A stretch of 15,335 nucleotides of DNA from an uncultured Verrucomicrobiota bacterium (GTDB taxonomy: Bacteria; Verrucomicrobiota; Verrucomicrobiia; Limisphaerales; SXTU01): positions 1 to 15,335 of the forward strand of contig CAIPBN010000254.1 of assembly GCA_903863315.1 (NCBI GenBank), read 5' to 3'. The notes under the pieces were generated by a model. The model did no database searches. It worked only from the letters and a program-made list of their open reading frames with translations, and had not been told where the DNA came from. Shown here piece after piece: positions 7,831-14,048 of the stretch. The translations under genes and the position numbers were made by a program. Each line of letters begins with the position of its first letter. Within the stretch, counting starts at the first letter, position 1.

Positions 7831-8054
7831 GTGGTGTGACGCAGCAACCGACAACCGAAGCGAACCGAGGCAGCCAGCCAACCGCCCTCTCGCTCCTGCC
7901 CGAACAGCCGGGCCTCGGTTTCAAACTTTTCCCTGGGACTCCAATCCGACCCGCTTGCCCAGGGGCTTCAACCAACAGCAGGTCGTCACTCGGGATAGTG
8001 GCCCTTCCCGGTGTTTGTCAAATGCAGGGGGCCACAGAAAGACAGAGTAACAGT

Positions 8055-8453
8055 ATGAAAATCATAGTTGAACAGACCAAGTCGGGGCTGACGCCGCAAG
8101 GCGAGTATGCCGCCACCCTCAAGAGCATCGTGGCCAATAACTCCACGAAAAAGTCCAAGAACGGGCAGTATCGTCCGATCAACATCACTGCGACCTTTGA
8201 GCTGGCCGACGGTTCGGCGAAGGTTGCCAAGGAGTATCCTCCGAAGGTTGAGGTCGGCTGCGTGCTTCTGCAGGACATCAAGACGGTTCTGGGCCGCACG
8301 CTGACCGCTGAGGAGGAGCGTGATGGGTTTGATGACAGCGTGTTCACCGACAAGCCCTGCCGGGTCGTGGTGGTGCATCACGAAGGTTCGACCGGAAAAG
8401 TGGCGGCCACCGTCGGCATGGTTAAGGCCCCTGATTCGGTGCCAGCCCGGTAA
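8055..8453 (+). CDS. DUF669-like phage protein, possible ssDNA-binding role
   Basis: This is a 132-residue protein. The N-terminal half (GEYAATLKSI, STKKSKNGQYRPI, ITATFELADG) and the later TDKPCRVVVVHHEG segment follow the beta-rich pattern of DUF669-type phage proteins, which often accompany phage replication and recombination genes and are thought to bind single-stranded DNA. The match is by eye and is tentative. ATG 8055 is chosen because the protein then starts with a clean beta strand (MKIIVEQT); the ribosome-binding site is weak. It is followed at once by a strong terminator and then the initiator gene, so it is the first gene of a replication module. Alternative: an unrelated element-specific hypothetical. 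Confidence 0.78.
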   Translation: MKIIVEQTKSGLTPQGEYAATLKSIVANNSTKKSKNGQYRPINITATFELADGSAKVAKEYPPKVEVGCVLLQDIKTVLGRTLTAEEERDGFDDSVFTDKPCRVVVVHHEGSTGKVAATVGMVKAPDSVPAR

Positions 8454-8460
8454 ATCAAAC

Positions 8461-8506
8461 GAGCACCTGCCGTCCGGACTGGCCGGGCGGCAGGGCTCTT
8501 TTTTTT
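8461..8506 (+). terminator. Strong intrinsic terminator before the initiator gene
   Basis: A GC-rich stem pairs CCTGCCGTCCGG with CCGGGCGGCAGG (one G-U pair, loop ACTGG), extended by GAGC/GCTC across a bulged A. Eight T residues follow (8499-8506). It begins 7 bp after the stop of the DUF669-like gene and ends 23 bp before the initiator start, so transcription reaching the initiator must read through it or start very close to it. Confidence 0.92.
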
Positions 8507-8529
8507 CACCTCAACCAACCACCGCCAGA

Positions 8530-10812
8530 ATGAGCACACCCAGCCAGCCAACTCCGAACTTATCCGCTGCTCCTGCTCAGGCGGCATCTTCAGGCAAGGA
8601 TTCCAGATCCCTTCCACAGTCCGACCCGCCCAGTCTCACAATAGAGCAGGCGAGAGCGCTCATCAAACGTCCCGACCCCATGTCAACCGCACCCAAGGCA
8701 GAAGCGGTGGCATCGTCCATCACCGGATTACCCTCGGCTTCAAGCAAGCCAACGCAGGTTCAAGAACGTCCCAAGTCCCCGTCCGCTCCAGTCCCAGCAG
8801 TGCAGCCGGATGTCGCGAAGCCGGCCAACAACGCTCCCGACTGCCCGAAGGAACATTCGCTCTCAAAAACGGTGGCGGATAGGTTGGGCTGTCCGGCGGC
8901 GTTGTTGCTCAGATACCTCGATTACGTCATCGCCAGAAAGGGCAAGGAGAAGGACGGACGGCGCTGGTATCGGGTGAATTTGGATCATCTGGCCGAGCGG
9001 TTGCCGTATCTGAGTCGTTCAGGCATCGACAAAGCCCTCAAAACGCTGACTACAGGCGAGAACGCGCCGCTAATGGTGCATCACGAGAATAGCCACGGTT
9101 ACGACCGCACCGGGAATTACGCGTTCAGGGAGGCGCAGATCGGCGCTGAAAGTCGTGCTAAACTTCGCTACTTCCGACCCAAGGATGCCGTTGAGCTCGG
9201 AATCCCGGCGGCCCTGTTGCTCCACAACCTGCGGCATTGGGCTGGACGGAAGAACGCGCCGAAAGACGGATGGCTTACCGTTAAGGTCAAGGAGCTGGCC
9301 AAGTTGCTGCCGCTGACCGCCAAACAGATCCGAGATGCGTTGAAAACCCTGGTTGAAGCCAAGAAGATCGAGCCGGATCCACCTGCCGGCAAGCATCGCT
9401 TCTGGCGCTACCGGTTGATGGAGCCAAAACCCGAGACAGTTACGAAAGTGGATATGGGGGTTACAAAAGTGGAAATGGCAGTGACGAATGTGGAAATGGG
9501 AGTGACAAAAGTGGATATGAGGGTGACAAAAGTGGACAACTATAATAGTTATCAGTCTTCTTTATCAGCTTCGTTACCAGCCTCTCTTGAACAGAAAACC
9601 AATTACTCAGTGCGCCCGGCTTCGCCGACCGCCGTGAGTGGTTGTATTTCACTCTCAAAGGAACATGACACATCCTCGAATATTGCAGGCATGAAGGATG
9701 AACCTCTCCATGCCTTATCTCCCCAAGATGAAGCTCTCCAGAACTCATCATCCGGTGATGACCTTTCTCCAGACAGGCCTTCTGAAGCTCTCAAGGACAA
9801 CAATAGTATACCGGTGCCAACCAATAATTCGGTCAGGCAAGAAGGCTCCGGCGTCCCTCCGAACCTTCAACCAAGCCAGGTTGCAGACTTGGCCAGTCAG
9901 GGCAGTTCCGTTTCGCCTTCTCCTGGCGCATCGCTGTGGCCTGCTTTCTTCGAGGCCTTGCTGCTCCAGTCATCCACCGAATGGTCTCAGCTCGAAACGC
10001 AGCAAAAGCGTCAGTTGGAAGATGTCTGCCGCGCTGAGTTGACCACGTTCCTCGGCAAGCAAACCGACGAGGTCTTGTTTCGTTGGAGTGAAATCAGGGA
10101 TCGGGAAGCGCTCTACATGGAGTTTCAGCCTTGGGTGGATCGGTTCGAGTTTGCTGGGCTCAAGAACCGCAATGCTACCGCTCTCACCCTTCTCCACAAC
10201 GCCGCCATGGTTCGTCTGGTCGAGGTGTTTATCCGCTTTCGCGAAGTCGGAACTTATCTGTCCGGTGAGCGGTATCCTTACCTGTTTACCGTGGCAATCG
10301 GCCGGCACATCGCACCCTACCGTAAAGCTCTCGAAGACGCCCACCGGAGCAAGTTCGTGGCAGCCAGGCAGGCCGAATGGGACGCTGGCCGGAACAAGCA
10401 TCGCAGCGCCGACGAACATCTGGAAAACGACCCAATTCAGTCAGCCGCAGTGAAATCGAAGGTGGTTGAGAACGCCATCCACTCGCGCAACCTGACCGGG
10501 GTGCTGAACGCCAAGCATGAGATCAAAAAGAATCTGCTCGTTTACAATGCAGGATCGCTGGTGATGGCCAAACATTTCTTCAACGCCAACCCTACAGCCA
10601 CCCCCGCCCATCTGCTGGCTGTGATGGACCGTTGTGCTGCCTACGTTGCTGATAATCCGTTGGAAGGCCAATTCGACGCGCGGTTTAACATCCGCAAAGG
10701 CACCCATCTCACCTCACTGCTCAAAGAACTGCCCTCAATCGTAGCGGCTGCCGAGTTGGGAGATTCAGTCCCTGCGTTTCAAGCGGTCCGGGCTGATGAG
10801 ATTGAAAGCTGA
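8530..10812 (+). CDS. Replication initiator-like protein with two winged-helix domains
   Basis: This is a 760-residue protein. Residues 1-110 are Pro/Ser/Ala-rich and probably disordered. About 115-205 and 210-300 are two similar winged-helix units, each with a pattern like AALLLRYLDYV...LAERLPYLSRSGIDKALKTL, as in phage O/DnaT-like and plasmid replication proteins. Residues 304-338 are five heptads of the form VTKV(D/E)Mx, encoded by iteron-like DNA. A Ser-rich linker follows, then a helical C-terminal domain (about 470-750) that I do not recognise. The architecture and embedded repeats suggest that it binds an origin inside its own gene, as lambda O does. ATG 8530 is the first start after the terminator. 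There is no clear Shine-Dalgarno sequence, and an upstream frame of 70 codons crossing the terminator is discounted. No helicase or primase motif was seen. Confidence 0.82.
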   Translation: MSTPSQPTPNLSAAPAQAASSGKDSRSLPQSDPPSLTIEQARALIKRPDPMSTAPKAEAVASSITGLPSASSKPTQVQERPKSPSAPVPAVQPDVAKPANNAPDCPKEHSLSKTVADRLGCPAALLLRYLDYVIARKGKEKDGRRWYRVNLDHLAERLPYLSRSGIDKALKTLTTGENAPLMVHHENSHGYDRTGNYAFREAQIGAESRAKLRYFRPKDAVELGIPAALLLHNLRHWAGRKNAPKDGWLTVKVKELAKLLPLTAKQIRDALKTLVEAKKIEPDPPAGKHRFWRYRLMEPKPETVTKVDMGVTKVEMAVTNVEMGVTKVDMRVTKVDNYNSYQSSLSASLPASLEQKTNYSVRPASPTAVSGCISLSKEHDTSSNIAGMKDEPLHALSPQDEALQNSSSGDDLSPDRPSEALKDNNSIPVPTNNSVRQEGSGVPPNLQPSQVADLASQGSSVSPSPGASLWPAFFEALLLQSSTEWSQLETQQKRQLEDVCRAELTTFLGKQTDEVLFRWSEIRDREALYMEFQPWVDRFEFAGLKNRNATALTLLHNAAMVRLVEVFIRFREVGTYLSGERYPYLFTVAIGRHIAPYRKALEDAHRSKFVAARQAEWDAGRNKHRSADEHLENDPIQSAAVKSKVVENAIHSRNLTGVLNAKHEIKKNLLVYNAGSLVMAKHFFNANPTATPAHLLAVMDRCAAYVADNPLEGQFDARFNIRKGTHLTSLLKELPSIVAAAELGDSVPAFQAVRADEIES
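9439..9543 (+). repeat. Five 21-bp iterons, candidate replication origin
   Basis: Five tandem 21-bp units (starts 9439, 9460, 9481, 9502, 9523) share the core GTGACAAAAGTGGA with few changes: units 1 and 2 have GTTAC, and unit 3 has GTGACGAATGTGG. A clearly AT-richer segment follows at once (9536-9575), containing a 13-bp palindrome AACTA-TAA-TAGTT (9538-9550) and two ATCAG copies. The array is inside the initiator-like gene, between the winged helices and the C-terminal domain. This matches the layout of the lambda-type origin, where iterons followed by an AT-rich unwinding region lie within gene O. In protein the same units give a heptad repeat, so selection on protein is an alternative explanation. 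Confidence 0.72.
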
Positions 10813-10940
10813 GTGCCTGTAGGATTGCATTTGAATGACTGACGTGAGAGAATCGAACTATAAGACCCGGCCAGCCAGATTAAGTTGGCGCAAGCGATCA
10901 GGAATTGACCGAGACGACAGCCGTGATTGAGCAAGGAACG

Positions 10941-11063
10941 ATGAACAAAACGCTCGCGAAGGAAGTGCAGCAAACAGGCAAAAGCCCGAAATACGGAGTT
11001 CGCTTGTCCCAGAGTAGTGCCTCCGTTACCTTCACGTTGAAGGAATCGGATGTTCGCAACTGA
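10941..11063 (+). CDS. Possible 40-residue small protein
   Basis: ATG 10941 follows AAGG at short spacing and opens a 40-codon frame (MNKTLAKEVQQTG at the start, TLKESDVRN at the end) with ordinary codon use. Another small frame (10835-10930, 31 residues, Arg/Asp-rich) ends 10 bp upstream. No family is recognised. The pair could be a small coupled operon, fragments of a decayed gene, or chance frames. Confidence 0.3.
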   Translation: MNKTLAKEVQQTGKSPKYGVRLSQSSASVTFTLKESDVRN

Positions 11064-11256
11064 TTGTAAATGCGACAGATACGAAAACGGCTGCTGCAAA
11101 TAAGGCCAAAAAAGCCGACATGCCCACCCTCCCCACTTTTTGGGTTCACCAGTGGTTTGTGGGAATAGGCTGGCGGATGGTGGGGATTTAGCGACCGGCA
11201 ACAGCTCGGGTTTCGTGGTCGCCGCGCTGCTGAACCATTCTGAAGATGGCCGTGGG

Positions 11257-11301
11257 CGCACGGAACTGACGGACTGATCCGTGTGTCCGTGCGGTCTTTT
11301 T
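11257..11301 (+). terminator. Intrinsic terminator with nested hairpin
   Basis: A perfect 8-bp stem CGCACGGA/TCCGTGCG (11257-11264/11286-11293) encloses a second perfect 5-bp hairpin (ACGGA-ctga-TCCGT, 11269-11282) and is followed by GTC and five T residues. It probably ends transcripts that come from the initiator gene or from the small frames after it. Confidence 0.82.
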
Positions 11302-11471
11302 CTGGAGAGTCGACTGTCCGTGTGGTGCCGAGGTCGAGTCCGCCAAACCAACGACAGTCCGCATCCGCTCAAATCAGCCCGTTAACGATCCCTACCGGCC
11401 CGCCATTGCATCATCGCCGACAATCCCACCCAACACCCGTCCGTTGATCCCGACCGCTCCTGAGGGCTTCT

Positions 11472-11486
11472 AGGAGGAAAATGTAG
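11472..11486 (+). promoter_or_regulatory. Consensus ribosome-binding site followed by start-stop (ATG TAG)
   Basis: AGGAGG is followed, after a short A-rich spacer, by ATG at 11481-11483 and directly by TAG. It is the best Shine-Dalgarno match seen in the window, yet it serves a one-codon frame. Minimal start-stop frames can stall or hold ribosomes and affect the RNA around them. It may equally be an accident of sequence. Confidence 0.35.
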
Positions 11487-11628
11487 TTAAGCCGAACGGT
11501 TACTACAAACAAGCTGGTCGCGGGTGGTGGATATGTTGGTTAACACTCAATTCAGAACGCCACAGTCAACCCGGCTGGTAGATTCAATGATTCCGGACCG
11601 GCAAGCGATACATTCAACGCTAAACGGT

Positions 11629-11816
11629 AGTTCCGGAGGGGTTTCATCTTATTACCCTCTTTTCTCACTCAACTATCAATTAACGAGCAGGTAATTCTAC
11701 AGCTTAATGAAGGTCGGCATTCTGCCCAACCAACCGTTTTATTAGCCGAACCCGAAGCTTGCCTGTTATAGCTAACAAGAGTTCCGGAGGGGTTTCATCT
11801 TATTACCCTCTTTTCT
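11629..11816 (+). repeat. Two identical 37-bp repeats ending in terminator-like hairpins
   Basis: An identical 37-bp sequence, from AGTTCCGGAGGGG to ACCCTCTTTTCT, occurs at 11629-11665 and 11780-11816, a period of 151 bp. Each copy can form a GAGGG/CCCTC stem with an extra U-A pair across a bulged G, followed by TTTTCT, so each may end a short transcript. The DNA between the copies (114 bp) has no gene. Flanking similarity is weak (GCTAA before, CAACT after). Two tandem small-RNA genes sharing a 3' end are a reasonable reading. Confidence 0.6.
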
Positions 11817-12004
11817 AGCACAACTCCATTTAGAAAGGAGCTGATTGGTGGTTTAAGCGATAGCGATGATTGACCTGAGAAGTGGTTCGTTTGGATAGAG
11901 ATTCCAGCCTGTCGGCTCTTCTGAACCGTTTGGCTGACGTTCCTGCCAACTAGCCCATCTCCGTCTCTCCGGAGGCAGATGCTCTTCCGGACGAGTCAAA
12001 CCAG

Positions 12005-12367
12005 CTACTTCCCCGCCTTCGCCTTGGCCGCTTCAACCTTCGCCCACCTGACCTTCTGAGCCGCTTTGATGGCTGCCCTACCCGCCGCACTCATCTTCCG
12101 CTTCTGCTTGGGGGCTGGAGCTGAAGTTGTGGTAGGAGCAGCGTTTCCTTTCAGCTTCGCCCACCTGGCCTTCTGAGCGGCAGCCATCTTCGCTTTGGTG
12201 GCAGCACTAACGGTTCGCCGGCTTCCCTGTTTGGCGGTAGGAGCCGCAGTCACCACAACATCCCCACCGAGCACCCGGTTGATGGCTGTCAACCGGGATT
12301 CGAGCTTCGCCTTCTCGTTGATGAGGGCTGATTGCAGCTTCAGGTAATTCTGGATGTCAGATTTCAT
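12005..12367 (-). CDS. Lys/Ala-rich RWAK-repeat protein, possibly DNA-binding
   Basis: This is a 120-residue basic protein. The N-terminal part (about 1-40, LKLQSALINEKAKLESRLTA) looks like a coiled coil ending in NRVLGG. Two related units of about 22 residues follow, RTVSAATKAKMAAAQKARWAK and KMSAAGRAAIKAAQKVRWAK, separated by a Thr/Pro/Ala linker, with a Lys/Ala tail. Similar (M)SAAxxAxIAAAQKxRWAK repeats are common in hypothetical proteins of Verrucomicrobiota and Acidobacteriota and resemble histone H1-like or H-NS-like nucleoid proteins. DNA binding is an inference from charge and repeats. ATG 12367 is preferred over TTG 12397, whose extra 10 residues add nothing recognisable. It is divergent from the small gene at 12461. 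Confidence 0.83.
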   Translation of the reverse strand: MKSDIQNYLKLQSALINEKAKLESRLTAINRVLGGDVVVTAAPTAKQGSRRTVSAATKAKMAAAQKARWAKLKGNAAPTTTSAPAPKQKRKMSAAGRAAIKAAQKVRWAKVEAAKAKAGK

Positions 12368-12460
12368 GGAACGAGCGTAGGGGAGCGGTGACGACAATTA
12401 CAAGGCCAGCAGAATGGTGAAGATTGAACATTCGCAGTCCCGGTTAGTCCGAAACTCCCT

Positions 12461-12679
12461 ATGAAGCTGAAGAGCCGAATTCCCGCGCCGATCATCGCAA
12501 CCGGTCAAGTCTGGCGGTTGAACGATGAGGTCACTTGCCACATCGGGGAAGTCGGCAAACGGCTGGTCCATTACAAGATGTTCAAGGGGAAACCGGTTCG
12601 CATCCCCTCAACTCTCGGCAACCTGGAAGCCTTGGCGAAACATCTGAAGGCGAGGAAGGCCGTGTTGGTGCAGGGATAG
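12461..12679 (+). CDS. Small hypothetical protein (72 aa)
   Basis: This is a 72-residue basic protein with regular strand-like segments (IIATGQVWRL, EVTCHIGEVG, RLVHYKMFKG) followed by a helix (LGNLEALAKHLKARKAVLVQ). The pattern suggests a small beta-barrel or beta-sheet plus helix fold, but I recognise no family. There is no clear ribosome-binding site before ATG 12461, which may mean leaderless translation. It is transcribed away from the RWAK-repeat gene and is followed by a strongly structured non-coding segment. Confidence 0.62.
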   Translation: MKLKSRIPAPIIATGQVWRLNDEVTCHIGEVGKRLVHYKMFKGKPVRIPSTLGNLEALAKHLKARKAVLVQG

Positions 12680-12722
12680 AAGATTGCCGGAGTGTAGTGC
12701 GCGCGGTGATGGCAACACTTTC

Positions 12723-12792
12723 GGGCGGGCAGCTTCGAGTTACCATGGATGGTAGTGGGCATCTCCTGCCCTGCCTCGGAGTCTGCCCGCCC
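12723..12792. ncRNA. Candidate structured RNA or DNA element (three-way junction)
   Basis: A perfect 10-bp outer stem, GGGCGGGCAG (12723-12732) with CTGCCCGCCC (12783-12792), is extended after a small internal loop by CGAG/CTCG (12736-12739/12775-12778). It encloses two adjacent hairpins: TACCA-tgga-TGGTA (12741-12754) and GGGCA-tctcc-TGCCC (12757-12771). All of it is non-coding between two small convergent genes. There is no T-run on either side. It could be a structured RNA on either strand, or a DNA cruciform used in replication or transfer. Confidence 0.5.
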
Positions 12793-12829
12793 ATTCCTAT
12801 CAACGCAGTTCTGCCTTCCCGTCCACCAC

Positions 12830-13027
12830 TCAGGAGGAGGCGGGACGCTCGACCAAGCTGTTGCGCCAGTCGCCGGTGAAACCGAAAGTGGGTGCGGGCT
12901 GTGGCTCGGAAAACCAGAACTTGGTGAACGCGGCGACATTTGGCGCACAGAACCAATGGGCCGAGCCGTCCTCATCAACGGCCCACCAACGAGCACTATT
13001 CGGAGCCTGGGACCAGTCAACTTTCAT
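12830..13027 (-). CDS. Small Trp-rich hypothetical protein (65 aa)
   Basis: This is a 65-residue protein starting MKVDWSQAPNSARWWAVDED and continuing GSAHWF, with seven tryptophans. The pattern of 'DWSxAP...A.WWAVDEDGxAHWF' is typical of small phage and mobile-element proteins of unknown function, in which aromatic residues form a compact beta domain. ATG 13027 is the natural start, since the conserved-looking block begins at residue 4. It lies downstream of the XRE regulator gene on the same strand, with about 90 bp between, so the two may be co-transcribed. No catalytic motif is visible. Confidence 0.65.
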   Translation of the reverse strand: MKVDWSQAPNSARWWAVDEDGSAHWFCAPNVAAFTKFWFSEPQPAPTFGFTGDWRNSLVERPASS

Positions 13028-13119
13028 GGTTGTAGCCTGCCACGTTCGAGGGGCAGGCGGCGAACAGATTCAGTTTCTCCAGCCAAAGGTCGATCAACAG
13101 CAGTCGTCAACCATCCCGG

Positions 13120-13326
13120 CTACTCTGCAAACACGTCCCGCACACCAGCTTTTAGTTTCTTCAGGATGTCCCCCATCTTGCCCAACGTGACGCTCTGCTC
13201 ACCGGTTTCCAGCCGATACAGGGTGGAGGCCGAGATGCCCAGTTGACGAGCGAACACGGCGTAACTGGCGTCACCACGCCGCTGGCGTAGAAACCGGCCG
13301 AACTGCTTTTCGAGGCTCTTGCCCAC
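13120..13326 (-). CDS. XRE/Cro-family transcriptional regulator
   Basis: This is a 68-residue single-domain helix-turn-helix protein. The HTH spans about residues 20-48 (YAVFARQLGISASTLYRLETG), with the classic LGIS turn and recognition helix STLYRLE; the rest (LGKMGDILKKLKAGVRDVF) is the usual C-terminal helix pair. It binds operator DNA as a dimer. The GTG start at 13326 lies 22 bp from a perfect inverted repeat (13349-13368), so autoregulation is likely. A near-identical site occurs upstream of the ECF sigma operon, which makes that operon a candidate target. The gene is divergent from the lipoprotein gene (start 13409), so the operator lies in a shared promoter region. Confidence 0.9.
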   Translation of the reverse strand: MGKSLEKQFGRFLRQRRGDASYAVFARQLGISASTLYRLETGEQSVTLGKMGDILKKLKAGVRDVFAE

Positions 13327-13348
13327 GTCCGGCAGTTTTGCTGAACTT

Positions 13349-13368
13349 ACATTCCGTATGTGGAATGT
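13349..13368. promoter_or_regulatory. Inverted-repeat operator of the XRE regulator
   Basis: ACATTCC and GGAATGT form a perfect 7-bp inverted repeat with 6-nt spacer GTATGT, located 22 bp upstream of the XRE start and 40 bp upstream of the divergent lipoprotein start. A degraded copy (TCCCGGATGCGGAA, 13383-13396) lies 31 bp further, about three helical turns away, matching 11 of 14 positions of the core. Position and symmetry fit an autoregulatory operator. Confidence 0.75.
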
Positions 13369-13408
13369 TTAAGCTTGTCCCGTCCCGGATGCGGAATACC
13401 ATCCCGTC

Positions 13409-14029
13409 ATGGGTTCCCCGAGTGCTTGGACTATCCCATTGCTGGCGGCGAGCGTGATTTGCCGTTGTGCCTGTGGCGTGCTGGCGCTGTTGATGCTAGC
13501 CGTCTGCGGCTGCGGCACCGCTACCAAAGACCCCCTCCAAAGCGCTGTGGGGAGTGTGCCCGCTACCACACGCCAGCAGCCCAACGCCAACGCAGCAGCA
13601 GAGGCCGAAGCGGAGCTGGCCAGAACACGAACTCGTGCGATGGAGCGTGTCCTTCAGGCTGCGGCCGCAGCAATTCAGAAAATGGAGAGTGAATCGAAAA
13701 AGCTTGCTGCCCTCGACTACTTTCGACCGGGCCAGCCCAAGCTGATGGCCTTAATCCGCACGGTGAAGCAGGAGATCGGAGCGGTGGATACTACCGGCTG
13801 CCCCCAAGAGTTTCGGAACGCTTATCTCGACTTCACCCACCGCCTCAACGATGGATGGGATGCGATGGATCCCTACCTTGGCTGGCGCGGGCAAAAGATG
13901 GGACTCATCACACCTTGGAAGATACTTGAAGTAGATGAGAAAACGGAACAGGCGATGAGGCCAATGAACGCGGCATGGCAGAGGTTGGAGCGAATCGCCG
14001 TCGCAGGAGGGGCGACACTCCCGAAGTAA
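13409..14029 (+). CDS. Predicted lipoprotein
   Basis: This is a 206-residue protein with an N-terminal hydrophobic segment (about 9-34, ending LLMLAVCGC) and a plausible lipid-attachment cysteine at Cys35 preceded by Gly. It is unusually Cys-rich before that point (Cys18, 20, 22, 33), so the exact site is uncertain. After an Ala-rich helix (about 60-95, AEAEAELARTRTRAMERVLQAAAAA) comes a helical domain with no family I recognise (FRPGQPKLMALIRTVKQEIG, WDAMDPYLGWRGQKM). It is probably membrane-anchored outside the cytoplasm. It is divergent from the XRE gene across the operator and 19 bp upstream of the GYF_2 gene, with which it likely forms an operon. Confidence 0.83.
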   Translation: MGSPSAWTIPLLAASVICRCACGVLALLMLAVCGCGTATKDPLQSAVGSVPATTRQQPNANAAAEAEAELARTRTRAMERVLQAAAAAIQKMESESKKLAALDYFRPGQPKLMALIRTVKQEIGAVDTTGCPQEFRNAYLDFTHRLNDGWDAMDPYLGWRGQKMGLITPWKILEVDEKTEQAMRPMNAAWQRLERIAVAGGATLPK

Positions 14030-14048
14030 ATCCAGAGACAGGAGCCAA

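Larger units (their letters stand above)
7544..8054. other. Non-coding divergent regulatory region
   Basis: This 511-bp stretch separates the leftward sigma operon from the rightward replication genes. It contains the CATTCC-N6-GGAATG palindrome, a pair of direct repeats (7691 and 7799), and two hairpin-forming segments: AACCGAGGC/GCCTCGGTT (7863-7871/7912-7920) and CCCTGGG/CCCAGGG (7931-7937/7958-7964). A frame without stops runs from 7704 into the next gene, but it is Ser/Thr/Gln/Asn-rich and low in complexity and is probably untranslated. The minus strand of the same stretch can encode a short hydrophobic segment, which is not supported by a good start. Confidence 0.6.
10813..12004. other. 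1.2-kb gene-poor region after the initiator gene
   Basis: No gene of normal length was found. The only long frame (minus, 10779-11372) has a residue mix unlike a folded protein and overlaps the initiator 3' end. The stretch holds two or three tiny plus-strand frames (10835-10930, 10941-11063 and one from 11070), an intrinsic terminator (11257-11301), a strong ribosome-binding sequence followed by ATG-TAG (11472-11486), and two identical 37-bp terminator-like repeats (11629-11665, 11780-11816). Several purine-rich, Shine-Dalgarno-like tracts without open frames fit small-RNA genes better than proteins. Confidence 0.6.

Noticed and set aside
7679..7975. Minus-strand frame with a hydrophobic segment flanked by LNDFLQ motifs, upstream of the sigma gene
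   Set aside because: The symmetry comes from the DNA direct repeats, there is no credible start or ribosome-binding site, and the hydrophobic stretch mirrors a low-complexity purine-rich plus strand.
7704..8054. 117-residue N-terminal extension of the DUF669-like protein
   Set aside because: It is low-complexity and repeat-containing, and the recognisable domain starts exactly at ATG 8055.
10849..10862. tRNA T-loop-like sequence (GAGAATCGAAC)
   Set aside because: The flanking bases do not form a T-stem and no acceptor or anticodon arm is present.
10779..11372. 197-codon minus-strand reading frame
   Set aside because: It overlaps the initiator 3' end, the terminator and the small plus frames, and its residue mix does not look like a folded protein.
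11629..11816. CRISPR array from two identical 37-bp repeats
   Set aside because: There are only two copies with a 114-bp gap, no third degenerate copy in between, and no cas genes. The terminator-like fold explains the repeat better.
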